Positions 16,809-24,675 are shown, counted from the first letter of the stretch. The stretch: DNA of 64,000 bases from Paenibacillus rubinfantis (GCF_001486505.1 NZ_LN909063.1:186001-250000), one strand, 5' to 3'. Numbers and translations: made by a program. Notes: generated by a model from the sequence alone, not told the origin.

Positions 16809-17936
16809 TTACGCCAACCGCATCTTAAAATCTTCATACCCAAACTCATGCAGAATTTCGCAATCGCCGTCCTTACGCTGCAGCACGAGAGCTGGTAAAG
16901 GCATCCCGTTGAAGGTGGTGTTCTTCACCATCGAATAGATCGCCATGTCGCCGAACACCAGACGGTCGCCGGGCTTCAGCGGTTCGTCGAACGAGTAGTC
17001 GCCGATATTGTCCCCGGACAGGCAGGTTGGTCCGCCCAGCCTGTAGGTATACGGCTTCTCGCCGGCTTCGCCCGAACCAAACAGCGGCGGACGGTATGGC
17101 ATCTCGAGCACGTCCGGCATATGGCAGGAAGCCGAGGCATCCACGATGGCGATGTCCATGCCGTTCTTCATTGTATCCAGCACGGTGGTGATCAGGTAAC
17201 CGGCGTTCAGCGCGACGGCTTCGCCCGGCTCCAGATACACCTCCAGACCGTATTTGTCCTGCATCCGACGAATGCAAGCTTCAAGCAGCGGGATATCGTA
17301 GTCCTCGCGCGTGATATGATGGCCGCCGCCGAAATTAATCCATTCCATTTGCGGCAGCCACGTTCCGAACTTCTCCTCGATCGCATCCAGCGTTGTCGCC
17401 AAATCGTCCGAGTTCTGCTGGCACAAGGTATGAAAATGAAGGCCGGATACGCCATCCAGCAGCTCCGGACGGAAATGCTCGATCGTCACGCCAAACCGCG
17501 AGCCCACCGCGCATGGGTTATAGATGTCATGCCCTACTTGCGTAGAGCATTCCGGGTTGATGCGCAAACCGATTTTTTTGCCGGCCGCCAGCACCCGATC
17601 GCGATATTTCTCCACTTGGGAGAACGAGTTGAAGATCACATGGTCGCAGAGCTCGATGATTTCGTCCATCTGATCGTCGCGGTAAGCCGGGGCAAAAACG
17701 TGATTCTCCTTGCCCATCGCCTCGTGACCGAGCCGGGCTTCGAACAGGCCGCTGGATGCCGTACCGCTCAGATACTGTCCGATCAGCGGATAGGTGGTGT
17801 ACATTGAAAATGCTTTTTGCGCCAAAATAATCTTCGCGCCCGTCCGCTCCATGATGCCGCCCAGGATCTTCAGGTTTTGTTCCAAAAGTTTCTCATCGAC
17901 CACATAACAAGGTGTTGGCAGTTCCTCGAAGCGCAT
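16809..17936 (-). CDS. nspC: Carboxynorspermidine/carboxyspermidine decarboxylase
   Basis: A 375-residue PLP enzyme of the alanine racemase-fold group III decarboxylases. The PLP lysine lies in IILAQKAFSMY (about K40). The NspC-type active site continues with GLHFHTLCQQ, FGGGHHITREDYD and a Cys loop DASASCHMPD. It removes CO2 from carboxy(nor)spermidine to give (nor)spermidine. It starts one base after the stop of the dehydrogenase gene upstream, so the pair forms an operon for the aspartate-semialdehyde route of polyamine synthesis, which replaces S-adenosylmethionine decarboxylase and spermidine synthase. The region upstream of the operon holds a structured leader. Confidence 0.9.
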   Translation of the reverse strand: MRFEELPTPCYVVDEKLLEQNLKILGGIMERTGAKIILAQKAFSMYTTYPLIGQYLSGTASSGLFEARLGHEAMGKENHVFAPAYRDDQMDEIIELCDHVIFNSFSQVEKYRDRVLAAGKKIGLRINPECSTQVGHDIYNPCAVGSRFGVTIEHFRPELLDGVSGLHFHTLCQQNSDDLATTLDAIEEKFGTWLPQMEWINFGGGHHITREDYDIPLLEACIRRMQDKYGLEVYLEPGEAVALNAGYLITTVLDTMKNGMDIAIVDASASCHMPDVLEMPYRPPLFGSGEAGEKPYTYRLGGPTCLSGDNIGDYSFDEPLKPGDRLVFGDMAIYSMVKNTTFNGMPLPALVLQRKDGDCEILHEFGYEDFKMRLA

Positions 17937-17937
17937 A

Positions 17938-19191
17938 TTATCTAACGTACTCCGTTTCTTTGCGCTCTGCGGAGGTCTCCTCTTCCGGGAACGCGTCTAC
18001 CAGCTCTGGATTGAAGCTTTCTTGCCATGGCAGACCCCATTTGTTCAGCGCATCCATGAATGGATCCGGATCGAACTCTTCGATGTTGTAAACGCCTGGT
18101 TTGTTCCAAGTACCGTTCATCAGCATCATCGCGCCGATCATCGCCGGTACGCCGGTCGTGTAAGCAACAGCTTGGGAGCCGACTTCTTTATAGCATTCTT
18201 CGTGGTCGCACACGTTATATACATAGTACAGCTTATCTTTGCCGTCTTTTTTCCCTTTGAAAATACAACCAATGTTCGTTTTGCCCTTCGTACGCGGTCC
18301 AAGCGAAGATGGATCCGGCAGTACGGCTTTCAGGAACTGCAGCGGTACGATTTGCTTACCTTCGAATTCGATCGGCTCGATCGAGGTCATGCCGACATTT
18401 TCGAGGCATTTCAGGTGCGTCAGGTAGCTTTGGCCAAACGTCATGAAGAAGCGGATCCGTTTGATACCCGGAATATTGAGGGCAAGGGACTCGATTTCCT
18501 CATGGTGCAGCAGGTACATATCTTTCTCCCCGATTTCCGGGAAGTTATAGACGCGTTTGATCTCCATCGGCTCGGTTTCAATCCATTCGCCGTTCTCCCA
18601 GTAGCTGCCCTTCGCGGACACTTCGCGGATGTTAATCTCCGGGTTGAAGTTCGTCGCAAACGGATAGCCGTGGTCGCCCGCGTTGCAGTCGAGAATGTCG
18701 ATGTACTCGATTTCGTCGAAGTGATGTTTCAGCGCATACGCGGAAAATACCCCGGTTACGCCTGGGTCAAAGCCGCTGCCCAGCAGCGCGGTAATGCCGG
18801 CTTGCTCAAAGCGCTCACGGTATTCCCATTGCCATTTGTATTCGAATTTCGCGGTATCTTCCGGCTCATAGTTGGCGGTATCCATATAGTTCGTCTTGGT
18901 TGCCAGGCAGGCATCCATGATCGTCAGATCTTGATACGGCAGAGCCAGGTTCATCACCACGTCCGGTTTTACTTCGTTGATCAGTGCGATCAGCTCGTCG
19001 ACGTTGTTGGCATCCACTTGAGCTGTCGTGATTTTCGTTTTGCCGCCGTCCAGTTTCGCTTTCAGCGCGTCGCATTTCGACTTGGTGCGGCTCGCGATGC
19101 AAATTTCTTCAAATACCTCGCTGTTTTGAACGCATTTGTGGATGGCTACAGCAGCGACGCCGCCGCAGCCGATGATCAGTGCTTTTCCCAT
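17938..19191 (-). CDS. Carboxynorspermidine synthase (saccharopine dehydrogenase family)
   Basis: 417 residues. The N-terminal Rossmann motif is GKALIIGCGGVAAVAIHKC, followed by ASRTKSKCDALK as expected for NADPH recognition. The body carries the family's DTANYEPED and LGSGFDPGVTGVF signatures. It condenses a diamine with L-aspartate semialdehyde and reduces the Schiff base to carboxy(nor)spermidine, the substrate of the next gene product. I chose ATG 19191, about ten bases after TTAGGAG. The frame stays open upstream to 19,398, but that stretch forms RNA structure and a terminator hairpin and does not look like protein. Saccharopine dehydrogenase proper is excluded by the nspC partner. Confidence 0.9.
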   Translation of the reverse strand: MGKALIIGCGGVAAVAIHKCVQNSEVFEEICIASRTKSKCDALKAKLDGGKTKITTAQVDANNVDELIALINEVKPDVVMNLALPYQDLTIMDACLATKTNYMDTANYEPEDTAKFEYKWQWEYRERFEQAGITALLGSGFDPGVTGVFSAYALKHHFDEIEYIDILDCNAGDHGYPFATNFNPEINIREVSAKGSYWENGEWIETEPMEIKRVYNFPEIGEKDMYLLHHEEIESLALNIPGIKRIRFFMTFGQSYLTHLKCLENVGMTSIEPIEFEGKQIVPLQFLKAVLPDPSSLGPRTKGKTNIGCIFKGKKDGKDKLYYVYNVCDHEECYKEVGSQAVAYTTGVPAMIGAMMLMNGTWNKPGVYNIEEFDPDPFMDALNKWGLPWQESFNPELVDAFPEEETSAERKETEYVR

Positions 19192-19242
19192 TTTTCCATC
19201 TCCTAACCTTCTTTGAATTTTTGCATAGCGGGCGTGAAACGT

Positions 19243-19288
19243 AAAAAAAGCAAGTGAACATACGCATACCTGCGCATCATCACTTGCT
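19243..19288 (-). terminator. Intrinsic terminator inside the 5' leader (candidate attenuator)
   Basis: Read on the minus strand, AGCAAGTG pairs with CACTTGCT, and inside it ATGCGC pairs with GCGTAT. Seven T follow. It ends 52 bases before the synthase ATG. No gene lies upstream on this strand for more than 1.5 kb, so it cannot be the terminator of another gene. It most likely controls read-through into the polyamine operon. Confidence 0.65.
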
Positions 19289-19300
19289 TCTGATATAGTC

Positions 19301-19395
19301 AATATTAAGAAAAGCTCCATAACGACGGACGAACGCCCGTCTGTATCGCCGTACGAAATCCTCGCACGAACGCACGTAGTGGAAGTCTTAATATT
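19301..19395 (-). promoter_or_regulatory. Structured RNA leader, candidate riboswitch aptamer
   Basis: Minus-strand AATATTAAGA (19395-19386) pairs perfectly with TCTTAATATT (19310-19301). Just inside, CTTCC can pair with GGAG. The closed loop holds two further hairpins: CGTGCG with CGTACG, and GACGGG with TCCGTC around CGTTCG. A closing stem with two arms, 12 bases before a terminator hairpin, is the layout of a transcriptional riboswitch. It does not match any class I can recall (not lysine, SAM, T-box, guanidine or PreQ1 by sequence). The ligand is unknown; a polyamine or precursor is an inference from the operon. Confidence 0.5.
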
Positions 19396-20051
19396 CAATA
19401 TATCATGCTTTGATCAGAGTCTATTTAGCAAATAATTCGCCTTTACCACTCTTATTGACCGTTTCACAAGTTGATGTGCATATGCACTGGTTGTAAAGTA
19501 ACCAACTTATAAAATTTGAGCTTTTAACTCAATCAATAAGGCAACTAAGTTGCCAATCGGCATTTGACCCGGCTGTCCGTATGGCCTTAACTTCCCTTGG
19601 GAAGTGGTCAAAAATTATCTGCTTGGAAAGACTCGCGATATATTGAATACAACCTTTCCAAAAATCATGCTCCTTTATATTAGCAGGAAGTGTTTCGGAC
19701 GGCAATAGCTAATTTAAAATAAATTTTTTCCGGTAGGGGAGGGGCACTGGGCGCGGATTGATTAGGCTAACGCCTGCCGCCGAGGAATAAATTCGGGTTG
19801 TCCGGGGTGGCCGGGCTGGGCTGTGTTAGGGTCTCCGGTTGGTGAGTGGCAGGGTTGTTGCGGTTACGTGGTTGCTGGTTGCATGGTCGCTAGGTCGCAT
19901 CGTTACTAGGGGCTTGGTTGCTTGGTCGCTTGATAGGTCAGTCCCCCGGTTGCTCGGCCATTTGGCCGGTCGCCGGTTGATGGTGACTTGGTTACTTGAT
20001 CGCCCGGCTGGTTGCATAGTTGCTGGTTGGTTGTTCGATTGCCCGGATGCT
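19396..20051. other. Intergenic DNA with low-complexity G/T-rich tract
   Basis: No gene is supported here. From about 19,400 to 19,740 the sequence is ordinary and must contain the polyamine-operon promoter on the minus strand; I cannot place it with confidence. From about 19,800 it becomes a degenerate GGTTGCTNGGTCGC-like tract that leads into the 41-bp tandem repeats. An open frame across the tract gives a Trp/Leu/Arg-rich sequence with no protein character. Confidence 0.6.
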
Positions 20052-20286
20052 GGTTCTTGGTTGCTCGATCGCTTGGTCGGTCACCGGGTTGCTGGTTTTT
20101 GGTTGCTCAATCGCTTGGTCGGTCACCTGGTGCTGGTTCTTAGTTGCTCGATCGCTTGGTCGGCCACCTGGTGCTGGTTCTTAGTTGCTCGATCGTTTGG
20201 TCGGCCACCTGGTGCTGGTTACTTAGTCGCCCGATCGTTTGGTCGGCCACCTGGTGCTGGTTACTTAGTCGCCCGGTCGCTTGATG
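20052..20286. repeat. 41-42 bp tandem repeat, about 5.5 copies
   Basis: Copies start at 20052, 20094, 20135, 20176, 20217 and 20259 (lengths 42, 41, 41, 41, 42). Each contains GGTTCTTAGTTGCTCGATCG-like sequence, then TTGGTCGGCCACC and TGGTGCT. The changing unit length breaks any reading frame, so the repeat is not coding. Confidence 0.85.
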
Positions 20287-20293
20287 TTTACGC

Positions 20294-20476
20294 TAACGCT
20301 TACCACGAGTCTTATTTGGCGAAAAACAGGGGGGTTGGCGTTCTAACGCTTGTCAGCGTGCTTATGTACGGAAAAAACACTGCGAAACACGGGAATTTGA
20401 CCAAATAAGGTGTTTGGCAAGCGTTACATTTGGAAACACCCTGTTTTGGGGCAAATAGCGTTTGTCACAAGCGTTA
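20294..20476. repeat. Four TAACGCTT repeats in mirror arrangement
   Basis: TAACGCTT occurs forward at 20294 and 20344 and inverted at 20419 and 20469. Each copy extends about 26 bases, with CA near position 11 and a CTTAT or CTATT end. The two forward copies are 50 bp apart and so are the two inverted copies. The same plan recurs at 25,224-25,406. Confidence 0.7.
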
Positions 20477-20508
20477 GACTTACCGAGAGGTGGCACCACG
20501 CTCAATAG

Positions 20509-20780
20509 GTCGCAAAGAAGTGGAATCCGGCGATCAATCTGTCGGAAGAAGTAGCATCAGCGATGAATCTGTAGCAAGAGCGGACATCGCAATCCATCCA
20601 CCGCAAGAGCGGGTATCACATTTAATCTGTCGCAAGAGTAGGCATCAGCGTTCAATCTGTCGCAAGAGGCGGAATCTTGGGTGTGCGAGGCGGTATCGCG
20701 AAAATATCTGTTGCGAGTGGCGGCAGCCCGATTACGTCGTCACGGTCGCGAGTGGCGGCAGCCCGATCAATCCGCCGCTC
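20509..20780. repeat. About 30-bp degenerate tandem repeat (GTCGCAAGAG family)
   Basis: Units with GTCGCAAGAGYGGNATC and an AATCT end start near 20509, 20541, 20571, 20601, 20629 and 20659. Two more diverged copies follow near 20,710 and 20,745 (GTTGCGAGTGGCGGCAGCC). Spacing is 28-32 bp. There are no distinct spacers, so this is not a CRISPR array. Confidence 0.75.
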
Positions 20781-20834
20781 CACCACAGCTGACCGGCTGG
20801 CGTAGGATCTTCTGATCTTTTGGTCATCCTTAAA

Positions 20835-20848
20835 TTGACGCGAATCAA
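20835..20848. promoter_or_regulatory. FNR-like dyad upstream of the metal transport genes
   Basis: TTGAC-GCGA-ATCAA differs by one base from the FNR/Flp consensus TTGAT-N4-ATCAA. It lies about 60 bases before the metallochaperone start. The match is suggestive only, and no promoter elements were placed. Confidence 0.3.
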
Positions 20849-20909
20849 GGAAAGCCCCTGGAACCCGAGTTACGATGGAGCCATCGATAACCGAAAGGGG
20901 ATATGTCCA

Positions 20910-21149
20910 ATGATCACCGTCAAATGGAACGTAGAAGAGTTAACCTGCCCAAGCTGCATCAAGAAAATCGAAAGTGCACTGTCGAAACAGCCGGGGGTAC
21001 AGGAAGTTAAAGTGTTGTTCCACTCCAGCCAGGTCAAGGTCCGGTTTGATGAAAGCCTGGTGCAGGAGGAGCTGTTACAAAGTATGTTGGCCAAGCTCGG
21101 GTATCCGGTGTTGGCGGGAGGAGGGCGCGGCAATGGCCAAACCTCGTAA
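20910..21149 (+). CDS. Heavy-metal-associated (HMA) domain protein
   Basis: 79 residues with the ferredoxin-like HMA fold. The metal-binding site is C-P-S-C in ELTCPSCIKKIESAL (about residues 11-14). QPGVQEVKVLFHSSQVKVRFDE and a LAKLGYPV end follow. It should deliver or sense a soft metal ion at the membrane. ATG 20910 follows AAAGGGG. The gene overlaps the P-type ATPase gene by 17 bases in another frame, so the ATPase lacks its own HMA domain and this small protein probably supplies it in trans. Confidence 0.85.
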   Translation: MITVKWNVEELTCPSCIKKIESALSKQPGVQEVKVLFHSSQVKVRFDESLVQEELLQSMLAKLGYPVLAGGGRGNGQTS

Positions 21150-23022
21150 AACGGCGGCACTGTTGGTGTCGGGGTTGCTGCTGGCCCTGGCGGGGTTGTT
21201 CCACCTCCTGGGATGGGAGGTGGCCCAGAGCGCCGCACTGCTGCTGGCCTCGGCTCTATCCGGTTGGGCGATCGCGGTGAGAGCTTTTCGATCGCTCCTC
21301 CTGCGGGTCTTCAGTATCGAGCTGTTGGTGACAATCGCCATGATCGGTGCGGTCATCCTCGGCGAATACGTTGAGGCGGCTGCGGTGGCTTTCTTATTCC
21401 AGCTCGGGGCATATCTTGAGGCGATCACGCTGGGCAAGACGCGCTCCGCCTTGAAAGCCCTGATCGACCTGGCCCCAGCAGAAGCCATCGTCCTGCGGGA
21501 CGGCGCCCAGGTCAAGGTGCTCGCATCCGAAGTGGTGCGCGGGGACCGGGTGCTTCTGCCGTCCGGCAGCAAGATCGCGGTCGACGGCCAGGTTGCTTCC
21601 GGCCAAGCCCTCGTGAACGAGGCGGCGATTACCGGCGAACCGGTACCTGTTGCGAAGCAGGTCCACGACCGCGTGTTTAGCGGAACAACCGTGGATACAG
21701 GCTACCTTGAAGTTATTGCCGAGCAGGTTGGGGAGGACACCACTTTTGCCAAAATCATCGAGCTGGTGGAAGAAGCCCAGGAGTCTAAGGCGAAGACGCA
21801 AAGGTTTTTGGACAAATTTGCTTCTTACTATACGCCGGGCATGCTGCTGTTGGCGGTTCTGGTGTTCCTCATCTCTCGGAATCCCGAGCTCGCGCTAACG
21901 TTTCTGGTGATCGCTTGCCCTGGGGCCCTGGTGATTTCCGCACCGGTGTCGATGGTCGCCGGATTGGGAAACGGCGCGGCTAACGGCTTGCTGATCAAGG
22001 GCGGGGAGGTGCTGGAGAACCTCGCTAAGGCAGAGGTGGTTGTGTTCGACAAGACCGGGACCTTAACAGAAGGGAGACCAGCCGTCGTTGCGATTCACAC
22101 CTATGGCGGCGTGCAGGAACGCGAGCTGTTGGCGTTGGCGGCTTCAGTGGAGGCGGCGTCGGAACATCCGCTTGGACAGGCGATTGTTAACGCAGCGAGG
22201 GATCGGGATGATATGGAGCCGGCGGATCGGCCAGAGAAGGTGGAGGTGTACAAAGGTAGCGGAATCCGCGGAACAGTTCGCGGGCAGGTGGTTCGGGTCG
22301 GGAAGCGGGAGTGGTTGGAGCAGCAAGGCGTTGCCATCAGCGAGGAGGTGTGGGTCGAGGCAGAACGTCAAGAGAAGCGAGGGTATACGGTTGTGTTCGC
22401 GGCTGCTGACGGGATGCTGATCGGCGTCATGGCTATCGCAGACCCGGTTCGTGCTGAGGCGCAGGAGGCAATTCAAGGGCTCAAGCAGCAAGGGGTGAAG
22501 CGGGTAGTGATGCTGACTGGCGACAACCGGTATGCTGCCCAGCAGGTTGCGGACCGTCTCGGGGTTGATCAGGTACATGCCGGGTTGCTTCCGGCAGATA
22601 AGGTGGCGTTTATCCAGGAGTGGCAGCGGCAGGGCTACCGAGTGGCGATGCTCGGCGACGGCATCAACGACGCGCCGGCCATTGCGGCCGCGAACATCGG
22701 GCTGGCGATGGGAGGAGCGGGGACAGACATCGCGATTGAGACCGCAGATGCAGTCATTATGGCCGACCGGCTGGATAAACTCGTATATACCCGCCAGCTG
22801 GCGAAGCGCACGGTCCGCAATATGAAGCAAAACGTCTCGTTTGCCGTAGCGGTCGTGGTTCTGTTGCTGGCGGGCGTATTAACGAGGCATATTTATTTAG
22901 CCTCGGGGATGTTTATTCATGAATTCAGCGTGATTTTGGTGATTTTGAATGCCCTTCGCCTGTCGCGGCACGGGAGGGGTTCCAGTATCAACCGGGGCGT
23001 GCGTCGGATCGCGGGATCCTAA
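21133..23022 (+). CDS. P1B-type heavy-metal ATPase with CPG motif
   Basis: 629 residues. Visible parts are N-terminal helices, the actuator loop (AAITGEPVPVAKQ), the membrane metal-site motif C262-P-G (IACPGALVIS), phosphorylated D306 in DKTGTLTEG, the SEHPLGQAI His-Pro motif, MLTGDN and GDGINDAPA. It pumps a soft or transition metal across the membrane. Most relatives have CPC; here the second Cys is Gly, so the metal cannot be assigned. The start is ATG 21133 behind GGAGGAGGG; an upstream in-frame start would lie in the HMA gene. It ends 8 bases from a convergent gene. Confidence 0.85.
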   Translation: MAKPRKTAALLVSGLLLALAGLFHLLGWEVAQSAALLLASALSGWAIAVRAFRSLLLRVFSIELLVTIAMIGAVILGEYVEAAAVAFLFQLGAYLEAITLGKTRSALKALIDLAPAEAIVLRDGAQVKVLASEVVRGDRVLLPSGSKIAVDGQVASGQALVNEAAITGEPVPVAKQVHDRVFSGTTVDTGYLEVIAEQVGEDTTFAKIIELVEEAQESKAKTQRFLDKFASYYTPGMLLLAVLVFLISRNPELALTFLVIACPGALVISAPVSMVAGLGNGAANGLLIKGGEVLENLAKAEVVVFDKTGTLTEGRPAVVAIHTYGGVQERELLALAASVEAASEHPLGQAIVNAARDRDDMEPADRPEKVEVYKGSGIRGTVRGQVVRVGKREWLEQQGVAISEEVWVEAERQEKRGYTVVFAAADGMLIGVMAIADPVRAEAQEAIQGLKQQGVKRVVMLTGDNRYAAQQVADRLGVDQVHAGLLPADKVAFIQEWQRQGYRVAMLGDGINDAPAIAAANIGLAMGGAGTDIAIETADAVIMADRLDKLVYTRQLAKRTVRNMKQNVSFAVAVVVLLLAGVLTRHIYLASGMFIHEFSVILVILNALRLSRHGRGSSINRGVRRIAGS

Positions 23023-23030
23023 GATGATGA

Positions 23031-23675
23031 TTACAGCTGTCTCAACCGCTCCAGGATGTCCTCCGGATCAGGGCGTTTCATAAAGTCCGGCTCGATGTGG
23101 GCAGAGCGGATGATGCCCGACTCGTCGATCATAAACGTGGACGGAATCGGCAGAATCCAGCGATTGGTGGCATTGTACTCAGCCAAATCCAGGTTGAACT
23201 TGTTCAGAAAAATATCCTGAATGTAATCCGGCAAATCGTACAAAATGTTATACGCTGCGGCAGTTAACCCATTCGTATCACTGAGTACCTGAAATTGAAG
23301 TTCTTCCTTCTCTTGTTGGGTTAACGTGTTGTCCGGACTTTGCGGGCTGACGGCGATCAGACGGGCGCCGATTGCTTCGATTTGCGGCAGTAACTTCTGG
23401 TATGTACGCAGTTGCATATTGCAGAACGGGCACCAGCCGCCCCGATAGAAAGTCAGCACGACCGGACCTTGGGACAGTTCGTCGTAAAGATTCACGGGTT
23501 GCCCCAACGAGTTGTTTAAGGTAAAATCCTTTGCTTTCTGGCCCTCTTGTAAGCCGAATGCATTTCCTGCTTGTTGCTGTTCAAGGATCAAACGGTTCAA
23601 TTCGTTATACACATCAGCCGGGGTATTTGCAATCATCTCTTGTTTCATTTGTTCCAAAGTTTGCGTGAATGTCAT
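23031..23675 (-). CDS. Peroxiredoxin-like protein (AhpC/TSA family)
   Basis: 214 residues with a thioredoxin fold. The redox site is RGGWCPFC, a CxxC in the peroxidatic position, with FKDFTLNN-like and VLSDTNG segments around it. It should reduce peroxides or act as a thiol oxidoreductase in the cytoplasm. Of two ATGs six bases apart, the second (23675) has better spacing to AGAGGTG. A consensus promoter (TTGACA, 17 bp, TAAAAT) and two copies of the TetR operator lie upstream, so it is probably the main target of the neighbouring TetR protein. Confidence 0.8.
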   Translation of the reverse strand: MTFTQTLEQMKQEMIANTPADVYNELNRLILEQQQAGNAFGLQEGQKAKDFTLNNSLGQPVNLYDELSQGPVVLTFYRGGWCPFCNMQLRTYQKLLPQIEAIGARLIAVSPQSPDNTLTQQEKEELQFQVLSDTNGLTAAAYNILYDLPDYIQDIFLNKFNLDLAEYNATNRWILPIPSTFMIDESGIIRSAHIEPDFMKRPDPEDILERLRQL

Positions 23676-23766
23676 TTTCATACACCTCTTATAGTTGGAT
23701 ACGGCGGCCCGTTTGCTGTCCGGTACAGTTTACGTACCTTGATGATGGTCCTTCCGCTCATTTTTT

Positions 23767-23782
23767 TGGAGTGTCCACTCCA
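23767..23782. promoter_or_regulatory. TetR operator copy O2
   Basis: TGGAGTGTCCACTCCA is a perfect 16-bp palindrome. It lies just downstream of the expected transcription start of the peroxiredoxin gene. Confidence 0.7.
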
Positions 23783-23799
23783 CTTTCTAGGTTGACCTC

Positions 23800-23828
23800 A
23801 TTTTATTTAAAATTTTCTGGATTGTCAA
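23800..23828 (-). promoter_or_regulatory. Sigma-A promoter of the peroxiredoxin gene
   Basis: On the minus strand TTGACA (23828-23823), 17-bp spacer and TAAAAT (23805-23800). The -35 box is embedded in operator O1, so binding there would block transcription. Confidence 0.75.
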
Positions 23829-23833
23829 CTCCA
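23818..23833. promoter_or_regulatory. TetR operator copy O1
   Basis: TGGATTGTCAACTCCA matches O2 in 14 of 16 positions and covers the -35 box of the peroxiredoxin promoter. Confidence 0.7.
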
Positions 23834-23849
23834 TTTTTAGGTTGAATGC

Positions 23850-23888
23850 AAAAACCCCGCAACCAGGCACTTTTCGCCGGTTGCGGGG
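23850..23888 (-). terminator. Rho-independent terminator of the TetR gene
   Basis: CCCCGCAACC pairs perfectly with GGTTGCGGGG, followed on the minus strand by TTTTT. Confidence 0.85.
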
Positions 23889-23941
23889 ATATTCAAACGG
23901 ATGATTTCCTCCTTCCATATGGCTGAGTTGATGGGGGAACT

Positions 23942-24571
23942 TTAGACGAGATGGGAGCGAATATGCTCCAGCATCGCGTCAAGCACAGCCTCCAATGCGC
24001 AGATATCCTTGCGGACCTGCGTCATGAGCAGGCCGCCTTGCACCGCGGTCAACAACGCCAGTGCCAGTCGGTCCGGATCGGCATCGTCTCGCATTTCTCC
24101 ACGCTGCCGCATCGCATGCAGCCCTTGGCTGATCGCTTGCTCCCACTGGAGGAAGCCCGCGGCTAGCGCCATCCGGGCCGCCGGTTCCATATCCGCCAGC
24201 TCACTGGCCAGCGAACCGATTGGGCAGCCGCCTTGATAATCACGGTCAACTTGCGACTGGATTACGGCATCACGCCAGGTTTGCAGAGCCTCCATGTTGT
24301 CCAGATGGCTGAGCAGGGGCTCTTGCGCGCCCAGGACTTGCTCGGTCTGGAACAGGATGACCGCCTGCACCAGCTCCCGCTTCTCCTTAAAGTAGTGATA
24401 GAGCTGTGAGGAGCTAACCTTGGCCTTCTTTTGCACATCCTCCACGCTCGTCCCGGCGACTCCGCGTTCGAACATCAGTTCAGCGGCGGCCGCGACGATG
24501 CGGCTGCGCGTTTCTTTTCCCTTTTTCGTAAGCTTCGGTTCTGAATTTGTCATAGTTATGGTCGGTTTCAT
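23942..24571 (-). CDS. TetR/AcrR-family repressor
   Basis: 209 residues. The N-terminal HTH is seen as RIVAAAAELMFERGVAGTSVEDVQKKAKVSSSQLYHYFKEK. The ligand domain contains CPIGSLASELAD and EQAISQGLHAM, as in the LmrA/YxaF-like group. It likely represses the peroxiredoxin gene and itself through TGGAGT-type palindromes found at both promoters. The -10 box TATACT ends only six bases before the first ATG, so the mRNA would begin at or next to the start codon (leaderless). An ATG six codons later has no ribosome-binding site. Confidence 0.85.
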   Translation of the reverse strand: MKPTITMTNSEPKLTKKGKETRSRIVAAAAELMFERGVAGTSVEDVQKKAKVSSSQLYHYFKEKRELVQAVILFQTEQVLGAQEPLLSHLDNMEALQTWRDAVIQSQVDRDYQGGCPIGSLASELADMEPAARMALAAGFLQWEQAISQGLHAMRQRGEMRDDADPDRLALALLTAVQGGLLMTQVRKDICALEAVLDAMLEHIRSHLV

Positions 24572-24577
24572 AGCCTT

Positions 24578-24606
24578 AGTATAGCAAAAATGGAGTCCTT
24601 CATCCA
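24578..24606 (-). promoter_or_regulatory. Promoter of the TetR gene with operator copy O3
   Basis: Minus-strand TGGATG (24606-24601), 17-bp spacer and TATACT (24583-24578). The 16-bp operator TGGAGTCCTTCATCCA (24591-24606) fills the -35 box and part of the spacer, which implies autorepression. Confidence 0.6.
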
Positions 24607-24675
24607 GAAATGAATGACCTCATTCCGGTGCAAACTAGGGGAGAGAGTGACTTGTTCGCGAAGGAGGTCAACCCT

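Noticed and set aside
19192..19398. N-terminal extension of the carboxynorspermidine synthase
   Set aside because: The frame is open, but the stretch forms paired RNA and a terminator, is Cys/Ser/Phe-rich without family similarity, and a good ribosome-binding site precedes ATG 19191.
19839..20408. Open frame of 189 codons on the plus strand
   Set aside because: It runs through the 41-bp repeats, has no ribosome-binding site and gives a Trp/Leu/Arg-rich sequence that changes frame between repeat units.
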